Shown piece after piece: positions 1 to 7,819 of a stretch of 64,000 bases of DNA. The notes under the pieces are model-generated. The model was not told the origin of the DNA and ran no database searches. It saw only the letters and a program-made list of their open reading frames with translations. This DNA comes from Helicobacter japonicus. GTDB lineage: Bacteria; Campylobacterota; Campylobacteria; Campylobacterales; Helicobacteraceae. Where the stretch lies: positions 186,001 through 250,000 of the forward strand of contig NZ_JRMQ02000001.1 of assembly GCF_000762845.2 (NCBI RefSeq), written 5' to 3'. How positions within the stretch are numbered: position 1 is the stretch's first letter; each line of letters starts with the position of its first letter. The translations under genes were made by a program, and so were the position numbers.

Positions 1-1
1 A

Positions 2-563
2 CAACTTGAAAATAATGACATCTTGCTTTATGCAGACATTGGTTGCACATTTCACCCAAAATATAGAGAGAAACTCCTTGATATGATTTCGCTTGTAAAT
101 CAAAACGAGATTATGGGCTTTATGATGTCATATCCTGAATACCAATACACAAAGTATTACAGACACGGGACAAGTAGCTGGTGGGTTGATTTATATGAAA
201 AAAACGCCTTTAAGCCTAGAGGTTATAAACAAATGGCTTGATGTGTTTTACAATCATTTTCATCTTGTCGATGATTCTCAAAGTGTAGTGCCAAACCACA
301 AAGATTTTATAGAAAATCGCCACGACCAAAGCGTTTGGAGTGTGCTAAATAAAATCTATAGCTTAAAAAACTTTGATTATCACAGCCATATCAATGAATC
401 CTCCCCTATTTTTGCTAGCAGAAGCAAAATATTTATCCAAAATATGCAGTCACAACCCATAGACAAAGTGCTTTTATTTTGCAGTAGATTTTTTCCAAAT
501 AGAGTGGGTAGGCGCAGGATAAGAGAGGTGTTTCGCATTTTTAATATGCCAAATGATAGTTAA
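2..563 (+). pseudogene. Glycosyltransferase-like gene, 5'-partial, frameshifted at an A7 run
   Basis: The reading frame is open to the left edge, so the 5' end lies outside. The first frame runs to a stop at 241; from 186 onward the next frame carries the natural continuation to 563. Removing one A from the A7 run at 198-204 joins them as DLYEKTPLSLEV. The joined protein has an ILLYADIGC segment and a later NRHDQSVWSVL segment, a spacing I associate with nucleotide-diphospho-sugar transferase-like enzymes (DxGC and HDQS motifs). It sits beside an acetyltransferase and a second phase-variable glycosyltransferase, so a role in surface glycan synthesis is inferred. It may be a true pseudogene, a slippage switch or a sequencing error. 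Confidence 0.55.
198..204 (+). repeat. A7 homopolymer at frameshift point
   Basis: Seven adenines sit exactly where the left-edge glycosyltransferase-like gene changes frame. Six As would restore one continuous reading frame, so this is the lesion or switch position. Confidence 0.6.
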
Positions 564-615
564 AAGATGTAATAATACAACATACAATAATTTTACATTA
601 CAAAAAGGGGATTCT

Positions 616-1044
616 ATGCGAGAACTCAAAGACACAAAAGAATTAGAATCTGCTTATGTGCTAATGAAGCAGTTGCGTCCCCATTTAAGCAAAGATGAAT
701 TTGTCTCAAGAGTGAAGCAGCAGCAAAAAACTATGCACTACCGCCTCTTTGCATTCTATGACAAACAAAATCTTGTGGGACTATGTGGCGTAATGCCCTT
801 TGATGTGCTGTATCGCGAGAAATGCCTTTATATTTGTGATTTGGTGATTGATTCTAATTTAAGAGGGCAAGGCTTTGGGTCAAAATTTTTGCAAAAAATT
901 GAGAATCTAGCGCATATTGAAGGCTATTTACAAATCGAATTAAGCTCGGGATTCCCGCGAAAAAAGGCACATCAATTTTATGCTAAAATGGGTTTTGATA
1001 AAACAAGCTATGTATTTGTAAAAAATGTAGGAGAGCAAAAATGA
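616..1044 (+). CDS. GNAT-family N-acetyltransferase
   Basis: This 142-residue protein fits the size of a single GNAT domain. Acetyl-CoA binding motif A is visible as SNLRGQGFGSKFLQKIE (R/Q-x-x-G-x-G/A loop), followed by the beta-5/alpha-4 region ending in AHQFYAKMGFDKTSYVFVK, typical of GNAT C-termini. I place the start at 616 because AAAAAGGGG lies six bases upstream; the frame extends further up but without a better ribosome site. Its stop overlaps the start of the next gene (ATGA at 1041), so the two are translationally coupled. The substrate is unknown. Given two flanking glycosyltransferase-like genes, acetylation of a sugar or surface-glycan precursor is possible but unproven. Confidence 0.8.
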   Translation: MRELKDTKELESAYVLMKQLRPHLSKDEFVSRVKQQQKTMHYRLFAFYDKQNLVGLCGVMPFDVLYREKCLYICDLVIDSNLRGQGFGSKFLQKIENLAHIEGYLQIELSSGFPRKKAHQFYAKMGFDKTSYVFVKNVGEQK

Positions 1045-1992
1045 AAGATAAAATGAGAGTTTTTGAAATAGTCATTTGCCTTAAAAAACTTGATAGCGCA
1101 ATTTTTGCAACAATGCTACACTATGTAGAATCTTGTATTCAACCTAAAGGCATAAGCATTATTACCCAAAAAGATTCTATTATGCAATACAGACACATCT
1201 ATTCTCGCATTCATTTTATTGATGAAGATTCGCTTTATCCCAATCTTAGTTACCACGCTGTGCAAGATAAGCTCTTATCGCTTGGTTGTAGCAAAAATCA
1301 CGCAGGGTGGTATTTGCAACAATTTTTAAAAATGGCTTATGCTCAATTTGCTTCTAGCAGCAATGGGGGGGGGGTGCTATCTTATTTGGGACGCGGACGC
1401 GATACCCCTTAGTGCATTAGAGTTTTTTAATGCAGATTCTCAAATTCTTGTTGAGAAAGCCACAGAATACCACAAACCTTATTTTGATACATTAGACAAT
1501 CTTAAAATTCCTATTGGCAAAAGCGTATATCTACACAAAGCCGCACCTTTTAGCTTTATCGCTGAAAATATGATGATAGAATCCTCTATAATGAATGAGC
1601 TTATTTCTCTCATAGAGCAAACTCATCAAAAAACCTTTTGGGAGGCAATTTTAGAGCATATTAATCCCGAAGATTTAGGTGCTTCTGGCTTTAGTGAATA
1701 TGAGAGCTATGGGAATTTTATCTATACAAAATATCCACATCGCATTCAATGTATCACACGAAAAAGAGATAGGTTTGCTAAAAGGCTTATTGGAGAAAAT
1801 CCTAACGAAAGCCTACTCAAATGGTATAAGAGAAGCTATGAAGTTATAGGTATAGAATCGTGGGATAAGACAAGCTTCTTATATCCATTCATTAAAGAAT
1901 ATAAAATCTTTAGAATCCTCCCACCAAGATTCTATATCGCTTTATTTGATTTTGTAGATAGGATTAAATCTTATCTATCGAGTATTGTCTAA
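1041..1992 (+). pseudogene. Phase-variable DUF6492-like glycosyltransferase, currently out of frame at G10
   Basis: Codons from 1041 encode an N-terminal region (MKDKMRVFEIVICLKKLDS) that goes out of frame at a G10 tract and stops at 1412. The rest of the protein continues in another frame to 1992. With nine (or twelve) Gs the product is a single protein of about 316 residues reading SSSNGGGCYLIWDADAIPL across the tract. The segment YLIWDADAIPL resembles the DxD metal/nucleotide-sugar site of GT-A fold enzymes, and the overall pattern suits DUF6492 proteins. The start overlaps the upstream acetyltransferase stop. As assembled the gene is OFF, a standard Helicobacter phase-variation state rather than random decay, because the rest of the frame is intact. 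Confidence 0.8.
1365..1374 (+). repeat. G10 phase-variation tract
   Basis: Ten guanines lie at about codon 109 of the DUF6492-like glycosyltransferase. Frame arithmetic shows G9 or G12 reads through, while G10 terminates at 1412. Poly-G tracts of this length are the classic slipped-strand switches of Helicobacter and Campylobacter surface genes. Confidence 0.9.
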
Positions 1993-1996
1993 ATCT

Positions 1997-2149
1997 TTAT
2001 CGCTGATTTTCCTGCCTTTTTTTTGCAATAAGGATATTTTGTAGTGCTTCTAGTGCTTTTTGGTAAATCCCCACATAGTAAGCTATCTCTCTATTGCTCT
2101 CTGCACCCTCGATCGATAAAGACACAAATTGACTTAATGTCTGTAATCC
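1997..2149 (-). pseudogene. Possible gene remnant in the intergenic gap
   Basis: On the minus strand an open frame of about 50 codons ends at 1997-1999 and is preceded by an in-frame stop at 2150-2152. It reads like real protein (GAESNREIAYYVGIYQKALE, then NILIAKKRQENQR) with an amphipathic helical pattern. A GTG at 2125 is the only start-like codon and no ribosome site is evident. I do not recognise the family. It looks like the C-terminal tail of a decayed gene, but a small real gene cannot be excluded. Confidence 0.3.
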
Positions 2150-2196
2150 CTATATTATTCCTCCTGTGAAGTTCTTTGTGTCTGCGCACTATATTG

Positions 2197-2294
2197 TTTT
2201 TTTTGTAAATGCAAGATTGAATATCTAATCATAATAAATTGTATGAGTTTAAAGTATTAAACTCACTTCTTTAAATACTTTATAGATATTTATT
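2197..2294 (+). repeat. Dispersed repeat, copy 1 (inverted partner at 16633-16729)
   Basis: From the T8 run to ATATTTATT this stretch matches the reverse complement of 16633-16729 with about six differences in 98 positions. Copy 1 contains two nested dyads: GAGTTTAA-AGTA-TTAAACTC, and AAAGTATT paired with AATACTTT fifteen bases later. It lies just upstream of the stomatin promoter. It has no coding potential that I can see. Together with the remnant at 1997-2149 it accounts for most of the 366-bp gap between the glycosyltransferase and the stomatin gene. Confidence 0.85.
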
Positions 2295-2316
2295 AGCGTA
2301 AATTTGTGATAAAAAA

Positions 2317-2325
2317 TGTTATAAT
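2317..2325 (+). promoter_or_regulatory. Extended -10 promoter of the stomatin/nfeD pair
   Basis: TGTTATAAT matches the extended -10 form TGnTATAAT used by the Helicobacter vegetative sigma factor. It lies 34 bases before the start codon at 2359. No convincing -35 is present, as is usual in this genus. Confidence 0.65.
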
Positions 2326-2358
2326 TTTCGCATTTTTTGAATTTTCAAAGGAGACTTT

Positions 2359-3267
2359 ATGCTTGGTTTTGCGTTGATTGTGTTAGTTTTATGTGGGGTA
2401 GTATTATTCTTTGGAGTGAAAATTATCTCACAAACAGATATTGCAATTGTAGAGCGATTGGGGAGATTCCATAGAGTGCTTGATGGAGGCTTTCATTTTA
2501 TTATTCCTGTGATTGATAGAGTGAGTGCAGTAGTGAGTGCAAGGGAGCAAATGATAGATATTGGGCGACAGCAAGTGATTACCAAAGATAATGTGAATAT
2601 CAATATTGATGGAATCGTGTTTTTAAAGGTATTTGATGCAAAATCTGCCGTATATAGCGTAAATGATTATAAAAATGCGATTGCAAATCTTGCCACCACA
2701 ACACTTAGGGGTGAAATAGGGCGCATTAATCTTGATGATTCTCTCTCATCTCGTGATAGATTAAATGCTGCTTTGCAGGTTGCATTAGGCGATGCAGCGA
2801 ATAATTGGGGTGTGAAAATTATGCGTGTTGAGATTAGTGAAATATCTGTGCCAAGAGATATTGAGGCGGCTATGAATCTACAAATGAAAGCAGAGAGGGA
2901 AAAAAGAGCCATTGAGCTTAAAGCTCAAGCGGAAAAAGAAGCACTTATTCGCAATGCTGAAGCCTTAAAACAAGAAAAAGTATTACAAGCTGAAGCGATT
3001 GAGAGAATGGCAGATGCGAAAAAATATGAGCAAATTGCATTGGCACAAGGGCAAAGCGATGCGATGGAACTTATTGCTGCTCAAATGGCAAAAAATGCAC
3101 AAGCTGCGGAGTTTTTACTTACAAAAGAGCGTATAAGTGCATTTAATGAGCTTTCAAAGAATCCGAGTAAAGATAAGGTCATTATTCCTTATGAAACAAG
3201 TGAATTTATCGGTGGCTTAAGCGTTATGAGCGATTTTTTAGGCAAAACCTCTCATTCAAAATCATAG
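2359..3267 (+). CDS. Stomatin/prohibitin (SPFH) family membrane protein, QmcA/paraslipin type
   Basis: This 302-residue protein has an N-terminal membrane helix (residues 3-22), then an SPFH domain (IVERLGRFHRVLDGGFHFIIP, ISVPRDIEAAMNLQMKAERE) and a long charged coiled coil (KRAIELKAQAEKEALIRNAE) ending in a short hydrophilic tail. Family members oligomerise on the cytoplasmic face of the membrane, scaffold lipid microdomains and associate with membrane proteases. The start at 2359 follows an AAAGGAG site. The NfeD-like gene 57 bases downstream is the usual partner of this subfamily (compare ybbK-ybbJ in E. coli), which supports the assignment over prohibitin HflK/HflC. Confidence 0.93.
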   Translation: MLGFALIVLVLCGVVLFFGVKIISQTDIAIVERLGRFHRVLDGGFHFIIPVIDRVSAVVSAREQMIDIGRQQVITKDNVNINIDGIVFLKVFDAKSAVYSVNDYKNAIANLATTTLRGEIGRINLDDSLSSRDRLNAALQVALGDAANNWGVKIMRVEISEISVPRDIEAAMNLQMKAEREKRAIELKAQAEKEALIRNAEALKQEKVLQAEAIERMADAKKYEQIALAQGQSDAMELIAAQMAKNAQAAEFLLTKERISAFNELSKNPSKDKVIIPYETSEFIGGLSVMSDFLGKTSHSKS

Positions 3268-3324
3268 ACTTTAAATGCTTATGTAAGGAGGGAGCGTGAA
3301 TAATAGAATCTGCAAGGAGAGAAA

Positions 3325-3741
3325 ATGTCAGCTCTTATACTTTTAGCTATTGGGATTGTAGCGATTATTGTTGAAATATTTTTTGGTTCATTTTTTCTAT
3401 TATTTTTAGGCATTGGGTTTTGTATAACATCGGCTATTGAATTTTTTATTGGTTTTCATCACTTCGGAAATGCTTTTGTGTGGCAGGCTGTGAGCATTTG
3501 TCTTTTTTCGCTCCTTTCACTTATAGCACTAAGAAAACCCATAAAAAGCTGGTTTAATCGCTCCCAAACTTATGATGAAACTATGCTTTATGCTGGTGGT
3601 GAGGGCGAGATACGAGAAGGTATGGTGTATTTTAAAGGCACTTTATGGGCGTATGAAGATTCTCACCATATATTTAAAGAAGGTGAAAAAGTCAAAGTAA
3701 AAGAAATAAAAGACAACAAAGCTATTTTAGAATCTCATTAA
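3325..3741 (+). CDS. NfeD-like membrane protein
   Basis: This 138-residue protein has two or three N-terminal membrane helices (ALILLAIGIVAIIVEIFFG, then FLLFLGIGFCITSAIEFFIG and AVSICLFSLLSLIAL). A C-terminal OB-fold-like segment follows (GGEGEIREGMVYFKGTLWAY), with the GEGE/GxV pattern of NfeD soluble domains. AAGGAG precedes the ATG. It follows the stomatin gene in the same direction, and the two families interact as a membrane-quality-control pair. It is the short NfeD form, without the N-terminal ClpP-like serine protease domain found in long members, so it is probably non-catalytic. Confidence 0.88.
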   Translation: MSALILLAIGIVAIIVEIFFGSFFLLFLGIGFCITSAIEFFIGFHHFGNAFVWQAVSICLFSLLSLIALRKPIKSWFNRSQTYDETMLYAGGEGEIREGMVYFKGTLWAYEDSHHIFKEGEKVKVKEIKDNKAILESH

Positions 3742-3765
3742 AATTGCTTTTATAAATTATTATGC

Positions 3766-5193
3766 TTACAATGCCATACGAATGCAGTCATAAAGCATAT
3801 CCATATTTTGCTCTGGCACAAATTCTACACCCATTAATTTACCTTTAGAGATGAAATCACGAGGTGGGAGTTGCTGCACAATGATGCAAAAGATAATTTT
3901 AGGATTTGCATTCTTGCTTGCCTTGTAGGTTTTGATAAATCCTAATGCGCTTGCATTACCAATTTTTTCATCAATCACAACAATATCTTGCGGATTCTGA
4001 ATAAGATTTTTAAGCGCATTGATAGGGTCGCTATCTGTTGTAATAAGAAGACTAGAATCAATTTTTTCAATCACTTGTCGGTATTTTGCAATATTTACTG
4101 CACTTTCACGCACAATAAGAAGGTTTTTACGATTAGTCGTTTCAAGATAATGGAGCAAATCAAAGAGTGCTTTTGAACGCGAAGAAAGCTTTGTTTTATC
4201 TAATCCACGCAAAAAATAACGCAAAAATGTTTTAGAGCTAAAACTTCCTTCAATGCGTGAATTACGGAAGAAATTAATAATATGTTGGCTATGTTTTGCC
4301 CTACTCCATAAAGTTGTATCAAAATCATACGCTTTTGTATCAAGCAAAGTAATAAAGCGATTTTTGAGTTCTTCAGTCATTGGCACATACACGGAATTAA
4401 AAGCTTCAAGATGTTCTTCTTTAAATCGCTTCATACGCGCATTTTCTGTTATAAGTGCATCTTTTTGATTTCCAATAAAATTGAGCAAATCTACATACCG
4501 CTTACGCATTGCTTTTACTTCTTTTTCCATTTCTGTGTGTTCTTTGCTTCCTTTATCATTGTGCTTAGCCAAAGATTTCTCACCATCTGCAAGTGCATTA
4601 CTCAGGGAGTTTGTTTGTGCTTGAGCATTAGCAAGTGAGATTTGAATCTCCTCAATATGCGTAATTGTGCGATTATACTCTACTTGACGCGCAAGAAATA
4701 TCATTTCAAAAGCATAATTCAAGGAGTATTGAGTTTTTTTGCAATAATTTTCATATTCTTTAGAGAGATATAATATTTCGCTTTTAAGCTTTTTAAGTTC
4801 ATCGTTTTCAATATTTGCATCCATTGCAACAAGATCATTGTATGCAGTAAGCAAAAAGCGACGCATACGGATAAAATCAAGTCTCAAACGCCCTGTTATA
4901 TGTTCTTTATATGAATCTATAATTTTATTTTCGTGTGCAAAATATTCTTCAATACAAGTGCGTGCGCTCTTGGTTACAGGGATTTGGTCAGGGTCTATAG
5001 GTTTTGGCTTAAGATGAATTTTGGTGATTGCTTTCATCTCCACAATAAACTCTACCTCTACCCCCTTTTTAAGCTCACTTAGTTCATCTCCCCACATATC
5101 AAAGCTAAAATCAAAAACACGTTTATTCAACTCTTGCTCAACTTGAGCAATTTGTGTCTTTGAATCTATATTGATAATTGTCCCATATAACAT
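3766..5193 (-). CDS. Unrecognised protein: OB-like N-terminus, coiled coil, degenerate receiver-like C-terminus
   Basis: This 475-residue protein shows three regions. Residues 1-65 (YGTIINIDSKTQIAQVEQ ... KKGVEVEFIVEMKAITKI) resemble a cold-shock/OB barrel. Residues about 130-270 are charged and heptad-rich, a likely coiled coil. Residues about 350-475 follow a receiver-like alternation of strands and helices: NLLIVRESAVNIAKYRQVIE, then IVVIDEKIG where a phospho-Asp would sit, then KIIFCIIVQQLPP. The usual acidic pair is replaced by RES and no conserved Lys-Pro is seen, so phosphorylation is doubtful. It is the last gene of the fliW-to-trmN6 minus operon. I do not know its function; nucleic-acid binding or regulation is an inference from the domain shapes. 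Confidence 0.7.
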   Translation of the reverse strand: MLYGTIINIDSKTQIAQVEQELNKRVFDFSFDMWGDELSELKKGVEVEFIVEMKAITKIHLKPKPIDPDQIPVTKSARTCIEEYFAHENKIIDSYKEHITGRLRLDFIRMRRFLLTAYNDLVAMDANIENDELKKLKSEILYLSKEYENYCKKTQYSLNYAFEMIFLARQVEYNRTITHIEEIQISLANAQAQTNSLSNALADGEKSLAKHNDKGSKEHTEMEKEVKAMRKRYVDLLNFIGNQKDALITENARMKRFKEEHLEAFNSVYVPMTEELKNRFITLLDTKAYDFDTTLWSRAKHSQHIINFFRNSRIEGSFSSKTFLRYFLRGLDKTKLSSRSKALFDLLHYLETTNRKNLLIVRESAVNIAKYRQVIEKIDSSLLITTDSDPINALKNLIQNPQDIVVIDEKIGNASALGFIKTYKASKNANPKIIFCIIVQQLPPRDFISKGKLMGVEFVPEQNMDMLYDCIRMAL

Positions 5194-5230
5194 AATCTAC
5201 CTTTTTTGCATTCTAAGTTGATATTATACC

Positions 5231-5986
5231 TTAGCTTTTAAAATCTAAACAAAACCCTAAGGCTTCTTGACTAATTTTAATACTTCGTGTCTGCGCCCAC
5301 GCATAAATTTCTTTTAATTCTAACGTATTATCACTTTGCGCTGGACTTAAATGAGTAAAAAGTGGGGGCAAGACGCGTAAAGGAGATTTTGATTGAATTT
5401 GTGCTCTAAAGACTATCAAATTTGCCTCTCTATCACAAAGAGAATGCACAAATCGTGCCACATCAATATGCAACCCATTCTTCTTTGCTTCATAAAAAAT
5501 TTCCGCACATAATCGCGCATCATAGCACATACATAGCGTTCCATTTGGTTTTAAGACGCGTTTAATGTGCATAAACAATGATTGTGGAGGCAAAAAATGC
5601 TGGAATCTTGCCATATTTTTGCGTTCATTATCTCCAAGCAATGCACCTTGAGTATAAAAAGGTGGATTACTGATAATAAAATCAAATTTTTGAGAAGGTT
5701 TAAAATCTAAAAAATCAATACAATGTGCCACACCATTAAATGGCGCACTATTTTTACGCGCTAGAGCACTCATTAGCTCATCTTTTTCTACAAGGTGAAG
5801 TTTTGGATTTCCTCCCAAAGCGCAAATCTCTCTCGCACAGAGGATTCCTAAAATCCCACTACCTGCCCCAATATCCAAAATACTATAAGATTTTTTGAGG
5901 AAGTTTTTGGCAAAATATGCCAAAATGAGGCTATCTGTATTGTAGCAGTAACCATTTTCAAGCTGATAAATATCTATTTGAGCCAT
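5231..5986 (-). CDS. TrmN6-like SAM-dependent methyltransferase
   Basis: This 251-residue Rossmann methylase begins with YQLENGYCYNTDSLILAYFA, the conserved start of the YfiC/TrmN6 family. SAM motif I follows (ILDIGAGSGILGILCA), then the NPPF catalytic motif (FIISNPPFYTQGAL) that marks N6-adenine or glutamine methylation. Family members methylate A37 of tRNA1(Val); a related PrmC-like activity is the alternative. It overlaps ribD by 13 bases upstream and leads into the OB/pseudoreceiver gene, so it is co-transcribed. The tRNA target is inferred from family membership only. Confidence 0.75.
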   Translation of the reverse strand: MAQIDIYQLENGYCYNTDSLILAYFAKNFLKKSYSILDIGAGSGILGILCAREICALGGNPKLHLVEKDELMSALARKNSAPFNGVAHCIDFLDFKPSQKFDFIISNPPFYTQGALLGDNERKNMARFQHFLPPQSLFMHIKRVLKPNGTLCMCYDARLCAEIFYEAKKNGLHIDVARFVHSLCDREANLIVFRAQIQSKSPLRVLPPLFTHLSPAQSDNTLELKEIYAWAQTRSIKISQEALGFCLDFKS

Positions 5987-7002
5987 AATACAATATCTTT
6001 CCCAATATGCGCTTGATGGAGAAGGCTAAAACATTCATCAAAGCCTAAATGATTTTCTTCATTTTGAATACAATGTGGAGATTCTAAAAGCAAAAACATA
6101 TCAATCTCTTCTCTTATATTATGCAAAAAAGCAAAACCACCCTCCACGATGACAAAACCTTGTAGCTCTCTCAAGATATGGGTATTTTCACAAAATTGCA
6201 CACGATTATGAAGAGCAGGATTGGGTGCAGGCAATGCACGCAATGTGCGTGAGAAAACAAGCACTTGAGGTGTGGCAGTATTGTTATAAGGATAAGTGGC
6301 ATAACGCGCATTAAGCTGTGGATTATCCGCTCTTAAGGTTGCACCAGAAATACATATATAATTACATACACTTCGCTGATTATGTGTAAAACTTTGTGAA
6401 TCTTGACTTGATATGCGTCCATTTTTATAGCTTCCATCAAGTCTTTGGGCAAGTTTAAAAAGCACAAAACGTCCTTTGGTGCGTAAAGTATCAAATGGCA
6501 AAAGCAAGGACTTTGCATAATGTGCAATTTTGGGAGAGGGCAATATAAAAGCATTGATTTTTTGGCTAAGGAGGTAGGATAAACCACCAGTGGCAAGTGT
6601 ATGAGATTCAGATATAGCGATACAGACTTTAGCAAATTTAAGATGCGCTATAAGCGTCGCACAAGGCGGTGTTTTGCCTTGATGATTGCAAGGCTCTAAG
6701 CTCACATAAAGGCTACATTGTGTAAAAAGATTCTGATGAGAGGCAAGTAAATACTGATGAATACTCTCACTACTTTGGCACGATAGAATCTGTTCATCTT
6801 TAGTAAGGGTATAATAAGCTTTTTGTATCGCAAGCACTTCGGCGTGGGGACTTCCTGCAATGATATGCACTCCCGTGCCCAAAATCTCTCCATTAGCAGA
6901 TACCACTATCGCGCATACGCTTGGATTGGGTAAAGCAAGACTTTGGTGCTCCCACGCTAATTCACAACAATGCCATAATATTAATTCATCAAGAGAACGC
7001 AA
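5974..7002 (-). CDS. ribD: Riboflavin biosynthesis bifunctional deaminase/reductase RibD
   Basis: RibD deaminates diaminohydroxy-phosphoribosylaminopyrimidine and then reduces the ribosyl side chain in riboflavin synthesis. The 342-residue protein has an N-terminal cytidine-deaminase-like domain with the zinc site HAE (SPHAEVLA) and PCNHQGKTPPC. A DHFR-like reductase domain follows (FKLAQRLDGSYKNGRISS, SGATLRADNPQLNAR, VIVEGGFAFLHN). It overlaps rimP by 14 bases and the methylase gene downstream by 13, showing tight operon packing. The reductase half looks somewhat short and divergent but retains the substrate loop and the final EGG motif. Confidence 0.92.
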   Translation of the reverse strand: MRSLDELILWHCCELAWEHQSLALPNPSVCAIVVSANGEILGTGVHIIAGSPHAEVLAIQKAYYTLTKDEQILSCQSSESIHQYLLASHQNLFTQCSLYVSLEPCNHQGKTPPCATLIAHLKFAKVCIAISESHTLATGGLSYLLSQKINAFILPSPKIAHYAKSLLLPFDTLRTKGRFVLFKLAQRLDGSYKNGRISSQDSQSFTHNQRSVCNYICISGATLRADNPQLNARYATYPYNNTATPQVLVFSRTLRALPAPNPALHNRVQFCENTHILRELQGFVIVEGGFAFLHNIREEIDMFLLLESPHCIQNEENHLGFDECFSLLHQAHIGKDIVLWLK

Positions 7003-7462
7003 AAGTAACCTTTGTCTTTTTTATATCCCCAAAAGCTATATATTGTATTTCATTTTGCACTTTTACTTCTATGCCATTTTCACTAACATTGTGCAAAATG
7101 CCTTCAATAATACTTTTATCCATAAGTCTTACGCTTACCATTTCACCAAGTGAAAAAGTATAGTGTGTGTGGGTTTTTAAAATACGCTCTAGCCCGGGTG
7201 AGCTTACTTCAAGAAAATATGGTGGAAGATTTGCTTCTTCTACATCAAGCAAAGGTGAGATAACCTCACTTAAATCTTGACAATCTTGCAAACTCACCGC
7301 ATTGCTATTTTGTGAATCTAGCACCTGCATAGGGGCTTTGCGCGTAATGCTTATGCGTAAAATACATTGTTCATTTTCTTTTAACATTGCAATATCATAA
7401 ATGTAGAGCCCAAAGGTTGAAGCCATTTTTGCTATTTTTTCTTGTGTGTGAAGTGAAAGCAT
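6989..7462 (-). CDS. rimP: Ribosome maturation factor RimP
   Basis: This 157-residue protein has the two-domain RimP layout: an N-terminal alpha/beta domain (EKIAKMASTFGLYIYDIAML, ... CQDLSEVISPLLDVEE) ending in the hallmark YFLEVSSPGLERIL, then a C-terminal SH3-like barrel (LGEMVSVRLMDKSIIEGIL). RimP assists late 30S maturation. It lies 9 bases after rbfA and overlaps ribD. In many bacteria rimP and rbfA flank infB, which is not part of this operon. Confidence 0.93.
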   Translation of the reverse strand: MLSLHTQEKIAKMASTFGLYIYDIAMLKENEQCILRISITRKAPMQVLDSQNSNAVSLQDCQDLSEVISPLLDVEEANLPPYFLEVSSPGLERILKTHTHYTFSLGEMVSVRLMDKSIIEGILHNVSENGIEVKVQNEIQYIAFGDIKKTKVTFAFS

Positions 7463-7471
7463 TTATGTTCC

Positions 7472-7819
7472 TTAATGTTTGTCTTTAGCAAGTTGTGCAA
7501 AAATAGAATCAAGCGTATTAGCATTTTGCAAAGTATCATCAAAGCTAAAATGTAAGATTGGTGCGCGAAACCATTGCGTAGAACTTAGCACATATTCTTT
7601 CAAAATGCCTTGTGCTTTATTGAGTTTATGTAAAATAAGTTTTCTCTCATTTTGCGCAATATCTGTTGCTTCAATAAAAACTTCTGCACTTTGCTTACCC
7701 TTAGAGCATTTTACACCTGTGATACTTAGGCTATTAATCTGTGTATCACTCAGCTGTGAAAGTGCCTCGCTTAAGACTTCTTGTAGTAAAGATTCTACTC
7801 TTTGGTGTTTAATATTCAT
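7472..7819 (-). CDS. rbfA: 30S ribosome-binding factor RbfA
   Basis: This 115-residue KH-domain protein matches RbfA in size and pattern: [19 protein letters not shown] at the start, then a central strand with [17 protein letters not shown], and a final segment ([20 protein letters not shown]) resembling the conserved R.PeL.F..D.....G..i. RbfA binds the 30S subunit during 16S 5' end processing and is important for cold growth. It overlaps tgt by 11 bases and precedes rimP, forming a ribosome-assembly pair. Confidence 0.92.
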   Translation of the reverse strand: MNIKHQRVESLLQEVLSEALSQLSDTQINSLSITGVKCSKGKQSAEVFIEATDIAQNERKLILHKLNKAQGILKEYVLSSTQWFRAPILHFSFDDTLQNANTLDSIFAQLAKDKH

